64,000 nucleotides of DNA from Wenzhouxiangella sediminis (GCF_003410055.1 NZ_QUZK01000005.1:25660-89659); one strand, 5' to 3'; positions 7,412 through 18,610 are shown, numbered from the stretch's first letter. Notes: generated by a model from the sequence alone, not told the origin. Numbers and translations are program-made.

Positions 7412-10400
7412 ATGGACAAGCCGGTTTCGACGCTTCGAAAGATCGCGGTGAAGACGCGCCAGTGGCTGGCCGCCATCGCCGCGGTGCTGATCATCGCCAC
7501 GGCGGTGGTGGTCGGCGTCGGCCGGCTGCTCATTCCCTATGCCGACGAAATGCGCCCCTGGCTCGAGACGCAGCTCTCCGAGCGTCTGGGCCGGCCGGTA
7601 TCGATCGAGCGTGTCGAGGCGCGCTGGCCGCGCCTGACCCCGCGGATCACGCTCCACGGCGTGGTGGCCGGCGCCGAGGACCGACCGCTGATCGAGGTCG
7701 ACCGGGCGCGCCTGGAATTGCATCTGCCCGACCTGCTGCGCGCCGACCGCAATCCCTTCCGGCTGGTCGTGCTCGGCCTCGACCTGGTCCTGGCCGAGGA
7801 CGAGGCGGGGCGCTGGGGCCTGCGCATGGAAGAGGGCGGGCAGCTTTCCGGCGAAGGCAGCGACGGCCAGGCCCTGGTGGGCGACCTGCTGGTGCGCGAC
7901 GTCAGCGTGAGAATCAGCCCGCAGACCGGGCCCCGCCTGAACCTCGTCATCAGCGAGGGAGAGATCCGGCGACGCGGTGAGGCGACCGGCCTGGTCGCGC
8001 GCGCCCACCTGGCCGCCGCACCGGATGCCGAGCTGTCGCTGGCCCTGATGGGCGAGCAGCTCGACGGGCAGCTCCGCTCGGTGACGGGGCGCGTCGACCT
8101 CAGCCGCCTGCGGCTCGAGGTACCCGGTCTCGAAAACCTGCTGCCCGGTTTCCTGCGCGTGCCGCCCGATCGCCTCGACGCCCACCTGGCCTTCGACTGG
8201 CACGCCGAGTTCGGCGGCGCGGCCGACCTGGAGCTCCAGCTCACCGGCCGCGACGGCTTCGACGCAGCCCTCGCTGTTCGGTTGGAACGTCGCAACCGCC
8301 GCATCGACGCGCGGGTGACGAGCCTGAGCAGCGGGGGAGAGCGCATTCTTCGGGATGCCGTCGTGGCGCAGCAGGGCGATCGCTGGGCGGTGTCGGTACC
8401 CGAGCTGGCGCTCGCCGACCTTCACGGCCTGCTGGGACGCTGGCTCGGCGGCTGGGAGCACTGGCCGGTGTCGGTGGCCGGCAGCGTGGCCGACCTGAAC
8501 CTGCTCTACCAGCATCCCGGCTCCCTGCACCGGCTCGAGGGCTCGGTCGAGAACCTGGCCTTCGACCTGCCCGGCGATCGGGTGCGGCTGTCCGGGCTCG
8601 ACCTCGGCCTGGGCGTGGCCGGTGATCGCGCCGAGCTGTCGCTTTCCGGAAGCCCCGTGATCGACTGGCCGGCGAAGATGCGCCAGCCCATTCCGATCGA
8701 GGCCATTTCCGGCCGTGTGATCGTCTCGCCGCGCGCGGTGCAGCTCGACGGGATTGTCGGCCGGCGGCCCGAAGCCGAGGCGCGCGCCGACGGCTGGGTC
8801 TGGCTGGGCGGCGGCAAGCCTTTCCTGGATTTCGTCGTCGCATCCGAGCGCATCGGCGCCGTGGACCCGCGGCCCTGGCTGCCGGCCGGACAGATCCCGC
8901 CCAAGGCCCTGACCTGGCTCGATCGCGCGTTGCTGGGTGTCTCCGGGGCGGCCGGCGGGCTCAACTATCACTTCCGCATCGGCCACAAGTTTCGCGACTG
9001 GGGACCCGGCGACTTCCAGGCCTGGGTCGATTTCCGGGGCGCGGAGATCGACTTCTGGGAGGGCTGGCCGGTGGCTCGCGACCTCCGGGGGCACGTGGAC
9101 TTCGTCGGCCGCGCCATGGAAGCCCGCGTCGACAGCGGGCGGCTGGGTGCGGTGCCGGTGTCTTCCGAGCGCATCGCCATCGACGACCTGACCGAGCCCG
9201 AAGTCTCGATCTCGCTGTCAGCGCGCGGCGTTGCGGCCGGCGACGTTCACGACGTCATTTCCAGCTTTCCATTCGAGGGCTGGTCGCGTTTCGTCGATCC
9301 CGTCGAGGCCGCCGGACCCGTCTCGCTCAGGACCGATCTCCTGCTGCCCGTGCGGCGCATGTCCGATTGGCGCCTGGAGGGCCGCGTCGAACTCGAGGGC
9401 ACGACCCTGAACGTGCCGCCGGCCAGGCTGCGCTTCCCCGGCCTGCGGGGCACGGTGGCATTCGATCGTGAGGGCATCGCGCAGACCCGGCTGCAGCTCG
9501 ACGATTTCGATTCGGCCTGGCTGGAGATCGCCGCCGGCTTCCAGCCGCACGCCTGGATCGAGGGGCAGGGCCATCTCCCCCCGGCCGGCTTGATGCCCGA
9601 CCAGGCTCCGTTCCCGCTGCTGGCCGAAGCCGTCCACGGCGCCAGCCGGTGGCAGGTGCGGCTGGACGGCCACCCGGCCGGCGGGTGGCAGCTCGAAGCG
9701 CATTCCGACTTGCAGGGCACGGCGCTCGAAATGCCGTCACCCATGAGCAAGCCGGCCGGGGATGCCTTGCCGCTGGATTTGAGCCTGCGTGCCCATGAGG
9801 ATGGGTTTACCGTCAGCGGTCGCCTGGGCTCGCGTCTCAACCTGACCGCGGAGGAAGCCGGCGGTCGCTGGCGCCTGGCCGCCGGCCTGGGGCAGGCGGC
9901 TCCCGCGCTTCCTGCCGGCAGTGGATTCGAAGTGGCCGGCAGCGTATCGCGGCTTGACCTCAAGGACTGGAGCGACTTGCTGTCCAGGTTGCCCGCTGCG
10001 CCCGCAGGAGATGCGCAGGCTTCCGGCGGACGGGTGCGGCTCCAGCTCGAGCGCCTGGTCTACGGCAACCTGAGCCTGCGAGAGGTCGCGCTCGATGCGC
10101 GGCGCGCCCGGGACGAATGGCGGATGAGCCTGTCGGGCGACTCGGTCGAAGGGGAGGTGATCGTTCCGCTGCCGATCGACTCCGGTCGGGTCGTGGCCGT
10201 CGACCTGCGGCGCCTGGACCTGGCCCGGAGCCTCGCGGAGCAACCGGCCGTCGAACTGGCGCAGGCGCCGGTGCCGGGTCAGACGCGCACCCACGTGCCG
10301 ACCGACTTCCCGCCGATCAGCCTGCTGGTCGAGAACCTTCACTACGGCGAGTTGACGCTCGGTCGGGTGCGCATCGAAAGCCATGCGCGCCAGGACGGCA

Positions 10401-11230
10401 TCGAGATCGAGCAGATCGATGTAACGGGCCCGCACCTGGAACTGAGCGGCTACGGCCGCTGGATCCTGGGCGAGTCGGGTCCCGTGACCGAGTTCGAAGG
10501 CCGCCTGATCAGCACCGACCTGCCGACCCTGCTGCAGGCGCTCGGGCACGAATCGCAATTCGAGGCCGCAAGAGCACAAGTGGATCTCGACGGCCGCTGG
10601 ATGGGGGCGCCGCTGGACTTCTCCCTGTCGCGCCTGAGCGGGACCATGCAGCTGTTGATGGTCGACGGCAGCATTCCCGAGGCCCAGCCCGGGGCCGGCC
10701 GCCTGGTCGGCCTGATCAGTCTCAGCGCCATGCCGCGGCGCCTGATGCTCGACTTTCGCGACGTGTTCGGCCAGGGCCTGAAGTTCGATCGCATTGAAGG
10801 TGCATTCGAGCTCGCTGGGGGCGTGGCCCGAACCGACGGCTTGAAACTGGAATCGCCGGCGGCCGACATCACCGTGCGCGGGCTGACCGACCTGGGCGCG
10901 CAGACCTACAACCAGACGGTCGTCGTCGAGCCGGGCGTGGGCGGCACCCTGCCGGTGCTCGGCGGCCTTGCAGGCGGGCCGGCCGGCGCCGCCGCGGGCC
11001 TGATCCTGCGCAGCCTGCTCGAGCGACCGCTGCAGGGGATTGCCGAAGCCCGCTACCGGGTCACCGGCCCCTGGGCCGATCCGACCGTCGAGCTCGTCGG
11101 CGCCCGTTCGGCCGAGCCGGATTACCTGCTCGAAGAAGACGATGCGTCCCCCGATGATTCGGAACCGACGCCGCAGGATCAGACGAGCTCAGACCCCCCG
11201 AACGGCCTCGAACCGCCGACACCCGATTGA
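7412..11230 (+). CDS. yhdP: YhdP family AsmA-like lipid-transport protein
   Basis: Large inner-membrane-anchored periplasmic protein of the AsmA/TamB-like family, thought to bridge phospholipid transport to the outer membrane. The 1272-residue product has one N-terminal membrane segment (about residues 15-45, [18 protein letters not shown]), then a long beta-rich DUF3971 region and an AsmA-type C-terminal domain ([19 protein letters not shown]), ending in an acidic, proline-rich tail. The start could instead be a TTG at 7397 that overlaps the rng stop (TTGA); ATG 7412 has a GAGCGAGAG stretch just upstream. Located between rng and tldD as in many gammaproteobacteria. Confidence 0.92.
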   Translation: MDKPVSTLRKIAVKTRQWLAAIAAVLIIATAVVVGVGRLLIPYADEMRPWLETQLSERLGRPVSIERVEARWPRLTPRITLHGVVAGAEDRPLIEVDRARLELHLPDLLRADRNPFRLVVLGLDLVLAEDEAGRWGLRMEEGGQLSGEGSDGQALVGDLLVRDVSVRISPQTGPRLNLVISEGEIRRRGEATGLVARAHLAAAPDAELSLALMGEQLDGQLRSVTGRVDLSRLRLEVPGLENLLPGFLRVPPDRLDAHLAFDWHAEFGGAADLELQLTGRDGFDAALAVRLERRNRRIDARVTSLSSGGERILRDAVVAQQGDRWAVSVPELALADLHGLLGRWLGGWEHWPVSVAGSVADLNLLYQHPGSLHRLEGSVENLAFDLPGDRVRLSGLDLGLGVAGDRAELSLSGSPVIDWPAKMRQPIPIEAISGRVIVSPRAVQLDGIVGRRPEAEARADGWVWLGGGKPFLDFVVASERIGAVDPRPWLPAGQIPPKALTWLDRALLGVSGAAGGLNYHFRIGHKFRDWGPGDFQAWVDFRGAEIDFWEGWPVARDLRGHVDFVGRAMEARVDSGRLGAVPVSSERIAIDDLTEPEVSISLSARGVAAGDVHDVISSFPFEGWSRFVDPVEAAGPVSLRTDLLLPVRRMSDWRLEGRVELEGTTLNVPPARLRFPGLRGTVAFDREGIAQTRLQLDDFDSAWLEIAAGFQPHAWIEGQGHLPPAGLMPDQAPFPLLAEAVHGASRWQVRLDGHPAGGWQLEAHSDLQGTALEMPSPMSKPAGDALPLDLSLRAHEDGFTVSGRLGSRLNLTAEEAGGRWRLAAGLGQAAPALPAGSGFEVAGSVSRLDLKDWSDLLSRLPAAPAGDAQASGGRVRLQLERLVYGNLSLREVALDARRARDEWRMSLSGDSVEGEVIVPLPIDSGRVVAVDLRRLDLARSLAEQPAVELAQAPVPGQTRTHVPTDFPPISLLVENLHYGELTLGRVRIESHARQDGIEIEQIDVTGPHLELSGYGRWILGESGPVTEFEGRLISTDLPTLLQALGHESQFEAARAQVDLDGRWMGAPLDFSLSRLSGTMQLLMVDGSIPEAQPGAGRLVGLISLSAMPRRLMLDFRDVFGQGLKFDRIEGAFELAGGVARTDGLKLESPAADITVRGLTDLGAQTYNQTVVVEPGVGGTLPVLGGLAGGPAGAAAGLILRSLLERPLQGIAEARYRVTGPWADPTVELVGARSAEPDYLLEEDDASPDDSEPTPQDQTSSDPPNGLEPPTPD

Positions 11231-11261
11231 AACCGCTCACACTCGACCGGATATCCCTTGC

Positions 11262-12692
11262 ATGTATGAACAAGTGCTCGATAGTCTGCTGGCCCCGGCC
11301 GGCGTAGGCGAAAAGGAACTGGAGCTGGCGCTCGGCCGGCTCGTGTCGTCGCAGATCGATTTCGGCGAACTCTACTTCCAGCGTCGCGTCAGCGAGGGCT
11401 GGATGCTGGAGGACGGCGCGGTCAAGAGCGGCAGCTTCGATTCCGACCAGGGCGTCGGGGTGCGGGCCGTCGCCGGCGCCGGCACGGGCTTCGCCTACGC
11501 CGATTCGATGGCGCTGCCCGCATTGCTCGATGCGGCCGGAAGCGCCCGCGCCATTGCCCGCACCGGCGGCAACGGCATGGTACGCGTGGGGCAGCCGCGC
11601 ATTGCCCCGGCCCGTTACGGGGCGCACGACCCGGTCGGCGGCGGCCAGTCCTCCGACCGCGTGGAGCTGCTGCGCACGATCGACGCCTACGTGCGCTCGC
11701 TCGATTCGCGCGTCAGCCAGGTCAGCGTCAATCTCGCCTCCAGCCGAGAATCCATCCTGGTGGCAGCCACCGACGGCGTGCTCGCCGGCGATGTCCGTCC
11801 GCTGGTGCGCCTGGACATCCGCGTGCTCATGGAAGCCGACGGTCGGCGCGAACAGGGTATGTCCGGCGGCGGCGGACGCTGGAGCCTGGCCTCGATCACC
11901 GATCCGGAGTTCTGGCAGGAGCACGCCCGCGAAGCCGTGCGCATCGCTGCGGTCAATCTCACTGCCGAATCCGCGCCGGCCGGCTACATGACCGTGGTGC
12001 TCGGCTCGGGCTGGCCCGGCGTCCTGCTGCACGAGGCCGTGGGGCATGGCCTGGAAGGCGACTTCAACCGCAAGGGCATTTCCGCCTTCTCCGACCGGAT
12101 GGGCGAGAAGGTGGCCACCGAGGAATGCACGGTCGTCGACGACGGCACCCTCGAGAACCGGCGCGGCTCGCTGAGCATCGACGACGAGGGCACGCCCTCG
12201 GCCTGCAACACCCTGATCGAGAAGGGGCGTCTCGTCGGCTACATGCAGGACCGGCTCAACGCCCGGCTGATGGGTGTCGAGCCGACCGGCAACGGCCGGC
12301 GCGAGTCTTTCGCGCACCTGCCCATGCCGCGCATGACCAACACCTACATGCTGCCCGGCAAGCACGACCCGGGCGAGATTCTCGCCTCCGTCGACGACGG
12401 TATCTACGCGGTCGGCTTCAACGGCGGCCAGGTCGATATCACCTCGGGCAAGTTCGTGTTCGCCGCCTCCGAAGCCTATCGGGTCAAGAACGGCAAGGTG
12501 GGCGCGCCGATCAAGGGCGCCACGCTGATCGGCAACGGGCCGGACGTGCTCACCCGCGTGGGCATGGTCGGCAACGATCTCGAGCTGGATTCCGGCGTGG
12601 GGGTCTGCGGCAAGGAAGGTCAGGGCGTGCCGGTGGGCGTGGGCCAGCCGACGCTGCGAATCGACGGCCTGACCGTCGGGGGGACGGGATGA
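11262..12692 (+). CDS. tldD: Metalloprotease TldD
   Basis: Catalytic subunit of the TldD/TldE (PmbA) protease, which trims unfolded peptides such as microcin precursors and CcdA. The 476-residue product contains the zinc-binding HExxxH motif as [16 protein letters not shown], expected in TldD and absent from its partner. The open frame extends upstream, but homology begins at ATG 11262 (M-Y-E-Q-V-L). The stop overlaps the pmbA start (ATGA), consistent with equimolar synthesis of the heterodimer. Confidence 0.95.
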   Translation: MYEQVLDSLLAPAGVGEKELELALGRLVSSQIDFGELYFQRRVSEGWMLEDGAVKSGSFDSDQGVGVRAVAGAGTGFAYADSMALPALLDAAGSARAIARTGGNGMVRVGQPRIAPARYGAHDPVGGGQSSDRVELLRTIDAYVRSLDSRVSQVSVNLASSRESILVAATDGVLAGDVRPLVRLDIRVLMEADGRREQGMSGGGGRWSLASITDPEFWQEHAREAVRIAAVNLTAESAPAGYMTVVLGSGWPGVLLHEAVGHGLEGDFNRKGISAFSDRMGEKVATEECTVVDDGTLENRRGSLSIDDEGTPSACNTLIEKGRLVGYMQDRLNARLMGVEPTGNGRRESFAHLPMPRMTNTYMLPGKHDPGEILASVDDGIYAVGFNGGQVDITSGKFVFAASEAYRVKNGKVGAPIKGATLIGNGPDVLTRVGMVGNDLELDSGVGVCGKEGQGVPVGVGQPTLRIDGLTVGGTG

Positions 12693-14071
12693 GCGCGAAC
12701 CGCATGATGGAAACCGACAACACCGCCCTCCTGCACGACCCCGACCGCGAAACCGAGCTGCTGGTGGGTATCGCTCAACGCGTGCTCGACCGCGCGAAGG
12801 CGGGCGGTGCCGAGCAGGCCGAAGTCTCGGTGGGTTCCAGCCTGGGCCGTGAGGCCAGCGTGCGCCTCGGCGAGATCGAGGCGCTGGAAGAGGCGCGCGA
12901 CCGCAGCGTGCAGGTCACCGTCTACGTCAAGCAGTGCACCGGAAGCGCGAGCACCGGCGACCTTCGACCCGAGGCGATCGACGAAACCGTCGACCGTGCG
13001 CTGGCGATCGCCCGCAATACCCAGCCCGACCGCGCGGCGGGGCTGGCCGAAGCCGGGCAGATGGCAACCGCGTTCCCGGACCTGGATCTGTGGCATCCCG
13101 AGGACATTCCGCTCGACGACCTGGTCGCGCGGGCGCTGACGATCGAGCAGGCCGGGCGCGATGCCGACGAGCGCATCGCCAACTCCGAGGGCGCGAGCGT
13201 CACCAGCGAGGCCAACCTGGCTGTCTATGCCAACAGCCACGGCTTCATCGGCCGCCTGCGCGGCACCGCCTATTCGCAGAGTTGCGTGCTCATCGCCCGC
13301 GACGAATCGGGCATGCAGCGAGACTTCGATTTCGACAGCCAGCGCTGCTGGTCCGACCTGGCCGCACCCGAGGCGACCGGGCGGGAAGCGGCCCGGCGAA
13401 CGGCCCGGCGGCTGGGGGCGGAACGCATTCCGACCGGTCGCATGCCGGTGCTCTACACGCCGGAGGTCGCGCGCGGCCTGATCGGCCACCTGGTTGCGGC
13501 CGTCTCCGGCGGCAACCTGTACCGGCGCAGCAGCTTCCTGCTCGACGCCGTGGGCGAGCGCGTCATGCCCGAGTGGGCGTCGCTCATCGAGCGACCGCAC
13601 CTGCCGCGGGCGGCGCGCTCGGCGGCCTTCGACGCCGACGGCGTGGCCACGCGCGAAACGCCGCTGGTCGAGGCCGGCGTGCTGTCGCGCTATGTGCTGG
13701 GCAGTTACTCGGCTCGCCGGCTGGGGCTGGAGACCACCGCCAATGCCGGCGGTGTCCACAATCTGGAACTGGCCGGCGCGACCCACTCCTTCGACGAGCT
13801 GCTCGCGGAAATGGGCGAGGGCGTGGTGATCACCGAATTGATGGGGCAGGGCGTGAACCTGGTCACCGGCGACTACTCGCGCGGCGCGGCCGGTTTCCAG
13901 GTCGAAGGCGGTCGCCTGGGTGCGCCGGTCGAGGAAATCACTGTCGCCGGCAACCTGCGCGAGATGCTGACGGGCCTGGTCGCGGCGGGAACCGACGTCG
14001 ATCCCCGCCACAACATCCGAACCGGCTCCCTGCTGGTCGGCGAGATGACCGTCGCCGGCCAGGAAGGATAG
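12689..14071 (+). CDS. pmbA: Metalloprotease subunit TldE/PmbA
   Basis: Partner subunit of TldD in the peptidase heterodimer. The 460-residue product has the shared TldD/PmbA fold ([26 protein letters not shown] in its N-terminal part; [21 protein letters not shown] and [14 protein letters not shown] near the C terminus) but no HExxxH zinc motif, as expected for PmbA. The ATG at 12689 overlaps the tldD stop and gives the usual length (E. coli 450). Followed by an iterated repeat and the convergent yceI-like gene. Confidence 0.94.
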   Translation: MSANRMMETDNTALLHDPDRETELLVGIAQRVLDRAKAGGAEQAEVSVGSSLGREASVRLGEIEALEEARDRSVQVTVYVKQCTGSASTGDLRPEAIDETVDRALAIARNTQPDRAAGLAEAGQMATAFPDLDLWHPEDIPLDDLVARALTIEQAGRDADERIANSEGASVTSEANLAVYANSHGFIGRLRGTAYSQSCVLIARDESGMQRDFDFDSQRCWSDLAAPEATGREAARRTARRLGAERIPTGRMPVLYTPEVARGLIGHLVAAVSGGNLYRRSSFLLDAVGERVMPEWASLIERPHLPRAARSAAFDADGVATRETPLVEAGVLSRYVLGSYSARRLGLETTANAGGVHNLELAGATHSFDELLAEMGEGVVITELMGQGVNLVTGDYSRGAAGFQVEGGRLGAPVEEITVAGNLREMLTGLVAAGTDVDPRHNIRTGSLLVGEMTVAGQEG

Positions 14072-14090
14072 ATATTGGGTTGCAGGAGTT

Positions 14091-14166
14091 CAGGTTTCAG
14101 GACAGCAGCCCCCGGCGGGAGCCCGGCTCGCTGATTCCTGAAACCTGAAACCTGAAACCTGAAACC
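14091..14166. repeat. CCTGAAA heptamer repeat with inverted arm
   Basis: Four tandem CCTGAAA units plus CC occupy 14137-14166, directly against the stop codon of the convergent yceI-like gene. An inverted partial copy, CAGGTTTCAGG, lies at 14091-14101, so the spacer between pmbA and yceI can fold on itself. The same GGTTTCA unit recurs three times at 31863-31885, marking a dispersed repeat family. Confidence 0.8.
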
Positions 14167-14751
14167 TTATTCCGCTTCGTCCTGACGAACGCCCTCGATC
14201 GAGAGAATGATCTCGACTTCCTCGGCGGCCGGGCCCAGGTCGTAGTCGATGCCGAAGGCTTCCAGCGGCAGCTCGGTGCGGCCCTGGAAACCGCGGCGGA
14301 AGCCGCCCCAGGGATCCTCGCCGGCGCCGATCTGCGTGACGTCGATTTCGACCTCGCGTGTGACGCCGCGCAGGGTGAATTCGCCCTCGAGCCGATAGCG
14401 GTCGTCACCCAGGGGGACGAAATCCGTCGACACGAAAGTCGCTTCCGGATGGTTTTCGACGTCCAGGAAATCGTCACTGCGCAAGTGCTTGTCGCGCCGC
14501 TCGTGGTTGGTGTCCACGCTGGCGGTCTGGATGGTCGCTTGCACGGCGGAGTTGGCCGGGTTTTCCGGGTCGAAGGTGAACTCGCCCTCGAAATCGTTGA
14601 AGCGGCCGTAGAGCCAGGAGTAGCCCAGGTGCGAGATCTTGAACTGGACGAAGGCGTGCATGCCGCCGGTGTCGATTTCGTACTGTTCGGCGGCCTTCAC
14701 GGGGAGGGTGAGGGCCAGGGCACAAAGGCCTGCGATCAGATGGGATTTCAT
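14167..14751 (-). CDS. YceI family periplasmic lipocalin-like protein
   Basis: Small secreted beta-barrel family that binds isoprenoid chains such as polyprenyl quinones. The 194-residue product has a signal peptide (about residues 1-20, ending LPVKA before AEQYEID) and the family body: HAFVQFKISHLGYSWLYGRF, IQTASVDTNHERRDKHLRSDDFLD in parts, and LRGVTREVEIDV. It is convergent with pmbA and divergent from the DUF2845 gene. The precise ligand and role are not shown by the sequence. Confidence 0.92.
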   Translation of the reverse strand: MKSHLIAGLCALALTLPVKAAEQYEIDTGGMHAFVQFKISHLGYSWLYGRFNDFEGEFTFDPENPANSAVQATIQTASVDTNHERRDKHLRSDDFLDVENHPEATFVSTDFVPLGDDRYRLEGEFTLRGVTREVEIDVTQIGAGEDPWGGFRRGFQGRTELPLEAFGIDYDLGPAAEEVEIILSIEGVRQDEAE

Positions 14752-14878
14752 GGTTGATGCTCCTCGGTAGGGTTCAAAGCAACAGTTGAGGCGTTTGGCC
14801 GAATGATCAACGGGCCGTCGATAAAGAACCGTGAAGACAATTCAGTCGTCGTTCATGGCTGCCGGGTACGCTAGCTTC

Positions 14879-15448
14879 ATGATTCGCGCGCTCTTCTCGC
14901 TGGCCTTGCTGCTGCTCGCCCCCGTCCCGGCATTCGGGGCAAGCGACAGCCTCTGGTGCGGGCAACGCATCGTCAAGGTCGGCGATCCGATCTGGCAGGT
15001 CGCTCGCAGGTGTCCCCAACCCTTCTGGCAGGAAACCTACGATCAGCCGGCGGCCGTCGACCGTCGGGGCAGGGCGTACGGCCTCGATCGCATCGAGGTC
15101 TGGACGATCAATTTCGGTCCCAACCAGTTCATGCGTCGTCTCGAATTCGTCAACGGGCGGCTTTCGCGGGTTCGCAAGCTCGGCTACGGCGTGGAATACG
15201 AGCCCGGAAGCCGGCGATGCGGCCCCTACGAACTGGGCAAGGCCGGAGAGACGATTGCCGAGGTCTTTGCCCGCTGCGGCCGCCCGGATTACAGCTACGA
15301 GATTCCCGCCGAACCGGCCTACGGATACTCGGGGCTGGCGCGGCATTCCGGCGAGCGCCGTGTCTGGACCTACGATTTCGGGCCTCGCCAGCAGGCCCGG
15401 GAGCTGCTTTTCATCGACGGCAGGCTGAGCCGCATTTCGATCCCCTGA
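14879..15448 (+). CDS. DUF2845 periplasmic protein with two repeats
   Basis: Product of 189 residues from ATG 14879, with a signal peptide (MIRALFSLALLLLAPVPAFG, cleaved near residue 20). The mature part is two copies of one unit. Copy one runs from LWCGQRIVKVGDPIWQVARRC to VNGRLSRV; copy two from RRCGPYELGKAGETIAEVFARCG to IDGRLSRISIP. Each has a CG..., a C-P or CG-P turn, a W-T-x-(N/D)-FGP segment and an NGRLSR/DGRLSR end. A longer GTG start at 14831 is possible but would bury the signal peptide. Function unknown; paired Cys suggest an oxidised periplasmic fold. Confidence 0.8.
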   Translation: MIRALFSLALLLLAPVPAFGASDSLWCGQRIVKVGDPIWQVARRCPQPFWQETYDQPAAVDRRGRAYGLDRIEVWTINFGPNQFMRRLEFVNGRLSRVRKLGYGVEYEPGSRRCGPYELGKAGETIAEVFARCGRPDYSYEIPAEPAYGYSGLARHSGERRVWTYDFGPRQQARELLFIDGRLSRISIP

Positions 15449-15516
15449 TTCAGGGGCCGGCCGCGCTTTCGACGCAACATGGTCCGCAACACTTTATCCG
15501 CCTTGCCGGAAAGCAG

Positions 15517-15522
15517 TAGAAT
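15517..15522 (+). promoter_or_regulatory. Possible -10 box for tpiA
   Basis: TAGAAT sits 34 bases before the tpiA ATG in the 107-base spacer after the DUF2845 gene. No good -35 is visible at 16-18 bp upstream (the region reads TTATCC), so this is a weak call based mainly on the -10 match and position. Confidence 0.3.
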
Positions 15523-15555
15523 CTGCGTCCTTCATTGACCCCTGATGGTGGATTC

Positions 15556-16305
15556 ATGCGCACCAAGCTGATCGCCGGCAACTGGAAAATGCACGGCAGC
15601 AAGCCCGAGATTCGCAGCCTGATCGGTGGAATCCTGGCCCGCCTCGACGCCAATCGGTCCGCCGAGGTCATGGTGCTGCCGCCCTTTCCCTACCTGCCCC
15701 TGGTCGACTCCCTGACCGACGCCACGCCGGTAATGCTGGGCGCACAGGACCTCAGCGCCCATGCCAGCGGCGCCTACACCGGGGAAGTATCGGGCGGGAT
15801 GCTGGCCGACTGGAACTGCTCGCACGTCCTCGTCGGGCATTCCGAGCGCCGGTCCCTGCATGCCGAAAGCAGCGAGCTGGTGGCGAAGAAGTTCGTCGCT
15901 GCCCAGGACGCCGGTTTGCAGCCCATCCTGTGCGTCGGCGAGACGCTGGCCGAGCGCGAAGCCGGCCGCACTCGCGAAGTGGTCGGAGCGCAGTTGGCCG
16001 CCGCGATCGAAGCCGCCGGCATCCAGGCTTTTTCACGCGCCGTTCTGGCCTATGAGCCGGTCTGGGCCATCGGAACCGGCCAGACCGCCTCGCCGGATCA
16101 GGCCCAGGAAGTTCACGCTGCAATCAGGGCGCAGCTCGCCGCAGAGGATGCTACAATAGCCGGCCGAGTCAGGATCCTGTACGGCGGCAGCGTCAAACCC
16201 GACAACGCCGCTGATCTGTTTGCCTGTGAGGATATCGACGGCGGCCTGATCGGCGGCGCATCGCTGCAGGCCGAGTCCTTCATGGGAATCTATCAGGCGG
16301 CCTGA
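15556..16305 (+). CDS. tpiA: Triosephosphate isomerase
   Basis: Interconverts dihydroxyacetone phosphate and glyceraldehyde 3-phosphate in glycolysis and gluconeogenesis. The 249-residue TIM barrel carries all signature elements: IAGNWKMHGS at the N terminus (catalytic Asn and Lys), VGHSERR with the catalytic His, AYEPVWAIGTG with the catalytic Glu, and the phosphate-binding ILYGGSVKPDNA. ATG 15556 is chosen because homology begins there; a TTG 21 bases upstream is in frame but unlikely. The neighbouring secG is the classic partner. Confidence 0.97.
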   Translation: MRTKLIAGNWKMHGSKPEIRSLIGGILARLDANRSAEVMVLPPFPYLPLVDSLTDATPVMLGAQDLSAHASGAYTGEVSGGMLADWNCSHVLVGHSERRSLHAESSELVAKKFVAAQDAGLQPILCVGETLAEREAGRTREVVGAQLAAAIEAAGIQAFSRAVLAYEPVWAIGTGQTASPDQAQEVHAAIRAQLAAEDATIAGRVRILYGGSVKPDNAADLFACEDIDGGLIGGASLQAESFMGIYQAA

Positions 16306-16333
16306 ACCCAACAGTTTCGAGAAGAGATTTTAG

Positions 16334-16771
16334 ATGTACACGGTTCTGATCGTTTTTCATGTCCTGCTGGCCGCCGCGCTGATTGCCGTGGTGCTGGTCC
16401 AACGCGGCCCCGGTGCCACGATGGGCGCCGCTTTCGGTTCCGGCGCCTCGGGAACCGTCTTCGGTTCGCGCGGGGCGGCGGGCTTCCTGACCAAGCTCAC
16501 CAGCTGGCTGGGGGTCGCTTTCTTTGCCGTCAGCCTGACCATGGCCGTGATGGTCGCGCGCTCGGGCAATATCGGCGCGCAGCAGACCGAAGACGTCGGC
16601 CTGATGGGCGAGCAGCCCGCGCCGGCCGCGACCGAGCAGCCCGTCCAGGGCCAGCAAGGCGCGGGCGAAGCCGCCGACGAGTCCCAGTCGAGCGATGAAG
16701 AGTTTCTCGAAGTGCCGGTCGAAGAGGAGACGGCCGACGACGAATCACAGGAGCCGCCGAGCGTTGATTGA
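16334..16771 (+). CDS. secG: Preprotein translocase subunit SecG
   Basis: Inner-membrane component of the SecYEG translocon that assists protein export. The 145-residue product has two membrane segments (about residues 2-22 and 50-72) around the conserved cytoplasmic loop VLVQRGPGATMGAAFGSGAS, followed by an acidic C-terminal tail richer in Glu, Asp and Gln than usual. The ATG follows a GAGAAGAG stretch. Located directly after tpiA and before tRNA-Leu, an order common in gammaproteobacteria. Confidence 0.94.
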   Translation: MYTVLIVFHVLLAAALIAVVLVQRGPGATMGAAFGSGASGTVFGSRGAAGFLTKLTSWLGVAFFAVSLTMAVMVARSGNIGAQQTEDVGLMGEQPAPAATEQPVQGQQGAGEAADESQSSDEEFLEVPVEEETADDESQEPPSVD

Positions 16772-16805
16772 CGTCAACGACGGCTGATCCTGGACCATTG
16801 ACAAT

Positions 16806-16892
16806 GCCGAAGTGGTGGAATTGGTAGACACGCTGTCTTGAGGGGGCAGTGGCCTAACGGCCGTGCCGGTTCGAGTCCGGCCTTCGGCACCA
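16806..16892 (+). tRNA. tRNA-Leu (GAG)
   Basis: The sequence folds as a class II tRNA. The acceptor stem GCCGAAG pairs with CTTCGGC, with discriminator A and an encoded CCA end. The D-arm region reads GTGGAATTGGTAGACACG. The anticodon stem CTGTC / GGCAG encloses the loop TTGAGGG, with anticodon GAG at 16840-16842. The variable arm is long, and the T-arm GGTTCGAGTCC is present. It lies between secG and nuoA, as in related genomes. Confidence 0.97.
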
Positions 16893-16995
16893 TCTAGCAA
16901 CGCCTGCGCCCCGCCACCAGGGGCGTAGCGAGTACTGCGAAGACAATCGCTGCGACGACTTGTCGCGACAATCTACGCACTGGCAGGGTAGACGG

Positions 16996-17352
16996 ATGCT
17001 CGCTGACTATTTTTCGATTCTGCTGTTTCTGGGCATGGCCCTGGGCATGGGTGTGGTCCTGCTGCTTGCCGGCGGCATCCTCGGTCCGCGTCGGCCCTCG
17101 AGCGAGAAGCTCTCGCCCTACGAGTGCGGTTTCGAGGCCTTCGAGGACTCGCGCATGAAGTTCGACGTGCGCTTCTATCTCGTGGCCATCCTCTTCATCA
17201 TCTTCGATCTGGAAATCGCCTTCCTCTTTCCCTGGGCCGTGGCGCTCGACGCCGTCGGCGTGACCGGCCTTGTGGCGATGGGCGTGTTCCTGCTGATCCT
17301 GGTGATCGGCTTCATCTACGAATGGAAGAAGGGAGCGCTGGAATGGGAATAA
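16996..17352 (+). CDS. nuoA: NADH-quinone oxidoreductase subunit A
   Basis: Membrane-arm subunit of respiratory complex I near the quinone site. The 118-residue product has three membrane helices and the conserved loop [14 protein letters not shown] followed by [22 protein letters not shown] in two adjoining pieces. ATG 16996 is chosen because an AGGG element lies 7 bases upstream and the protein then matches the family length. Its 3' end overlaps nuoB by 10 bp. First gene of a complete nuoA-N set. Confidence 0.96.
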   Translation: MLADYFSILLFLGMALGMGVVLLLAGGILGPRRPSSEKLSPYECGFEAFEDSRMKFDVRFYLVAILFIIFDLEIAFLFPWAVALDAVGVTGLVAMGVFLLILVIGFIYEWKKGALEWE

Positions 17353-17888
17353 GCGAAATCATGCACAACCCGGTCCCGGAGGGCCAGGTTGACGACATCC
17401 TGCGTCCCGGCGGCGACAACCCCCTCCTCGAGAAGGGCTTCGTCACCACCAGCGCGGACGCCCTGATCAACTGGGCGCGAACCGGGTCGATGTGGCCGGT
17501 TACATTCGGTCTGGCCTGTTGCGCGGTGGAAATGATGCACTCGGCCGCCTCGCGCTACGACCTCGATCGCTTCGGCATGATCTTCCGGCCCAGCCCGCGC
17601 CAGTCCGACGTCATGATCGTGGCCGGCACCCTGGTCAACAAGATGGCGCCGGCGCTCAGAAAGGTCTACGACCAGATGCCAGATCCCAAGTGGGTGATCT
17701 CGATGGGTTCGTGCTCCAACGGCGGCGGCTACTATCACTATTCCTACGCGGTGACGCGCGGCTGTGACCGCATCGTCCCCGTCGACATCTATGTGCCCGG
17801 CTGCCCGCCCACCGCCGAGGCCCTGGTCTACGGTGTGCTGCAGCTGTACAAGAAGATCCGCCGCACCAATACGATCGCACGCTCATGA
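17343..17888 (+). CDS. nuoB: NADH-quinone oxidoreductase subunit B
   Basis: Carries iron-sulfur cluster N2, the last electron carrier before quinone. The 181-residue product shows the adjacent Cys pair in [11 protein letters not shown], the third ligand in [12 protein letters not shown] and the fourth in [11 protein letters not shown]. The ATG at 17343 has a GGGAG Shine-Dalgarno 7 bases upstream inside nuoA; an alternative in-frame ATG at 17361 would shorten the protein by six residues. The stop overlaps the nuoC start (ATGA). Confidence 0.97.
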   Translation: MGISEIMHNPVPEGQVDDILRPGGDNPLLEKGFVTTSADALINWARTGSMWPVTFGLACCAVEMMHSAASRYDLDRFGMIFRPSPRQSDVMIVAGTLVNKMAPALRKVYDQMPDPKWVISMGSCSNGGGYYHYSYAVTRGCDRIVPVDIYVPGCPPTAEALVYGVLQLYKKIRRTNTIARS

Positions 17889-18610
17889 CCCAGTTCTCCT
17901 CAAGAAACCAGGCGCTGGCGCAATCGCTCAGCGACATCCTGGGCGAGCGCATCGCCTCGATGACCGAGCATTGCGGGCAGCTGACCGTCGAGATCCCGCG
18001 CGATCACTGGCTCGATGCTGCCTGGCTGCTGCGCGATGAGCCTGAACTCGCCTTCGAGCAGGCGCTCGACCTTTGCGGTGTCGATTACCTCGGCTACGGC
18101 GACGACGAGTGGGAGACGGCCGAAGCGACCGGCACCGGTTTCTCTCGTGCTGCCGACGAACTCGGCCCGGGCCGATTTTCTTGGGCGGAGCGCCCCGAGG
18201 CAGGCGAAATCCAGAATCGCTTCGCCGCCGTCGTCCACCTGTTGTCGCTCAAGCACAATCGGCGCCTTCGCCTCCGCTGCTACGCGCCGGACAACGAGTT
18301 TCCCGTCCTGCCCTCGCTGATCGAGGTCTGGAACTCGGTCAACTGGTATGAGCGCGAGGCTTTCGACCTCTACGGCATCGTCTTCGAGGGGCATCCCGAC
18401 CTGCGCCGGATCATGACCGACTATGGATTCATCGGTCATCCTTTCCGCAAGGACTTCCCGCTGATCGGCAACGTCACCGTCCGCTATGACGAAGACAAGG
18501 GCCGCGTGGTCTACGAGCCTGTCGAAATCGAACCGCGTGTGACGGTCGCACGCGTCGTGCGCCGCGACAGCCGCTACGTCGACGAAAAGCTGGAAGGAAC
18601 CGGCTCATGA
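17885..18610 (+). CDS. nuoC: NADH-quinone oxidoreductase subunit C
   Basis: Peripheral-arm 30-kDa subunit of complex I. The 241-residue product has the family core [21 protein letters not shown] in parts and the signature [29 protein letters not shown]... followed by [12 protein letters not shown]. It is separate from NuoD, unlike the fused NuoCD of E. coli. It overlaps nuoB and nuoD by ATGA junctions at both ends. Confidence 0.97.
   Translation: MTQFSSRNQALAQSLSDILGERIASMTEHCGQLTVEIPRDHWLDAAWLLRDEPELAFEQALDLCGVDYLGYGDDEWETAEATGTGFSRAADELGPGRFSWAERPEAGEIQNRFAAVVHLLSLKHNRRLRLRCYAPDNEFPVLPSLIEVWNSVNWYEREAFDLYGIVFEGHPDLRRIMTDYGFIGHPFRKDFPLIGNVTVRYDEDKGRVVYEPVEIEPRVTVARVVRRDSRYVDEKLEGTGS

Noticed and set aside
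16798..16803. TTGACA just before tRNA-Leu as its -35 box
   Set aside because: It ends only two bases before the mature tRNA 5' end, so no -10 or leader could fit.
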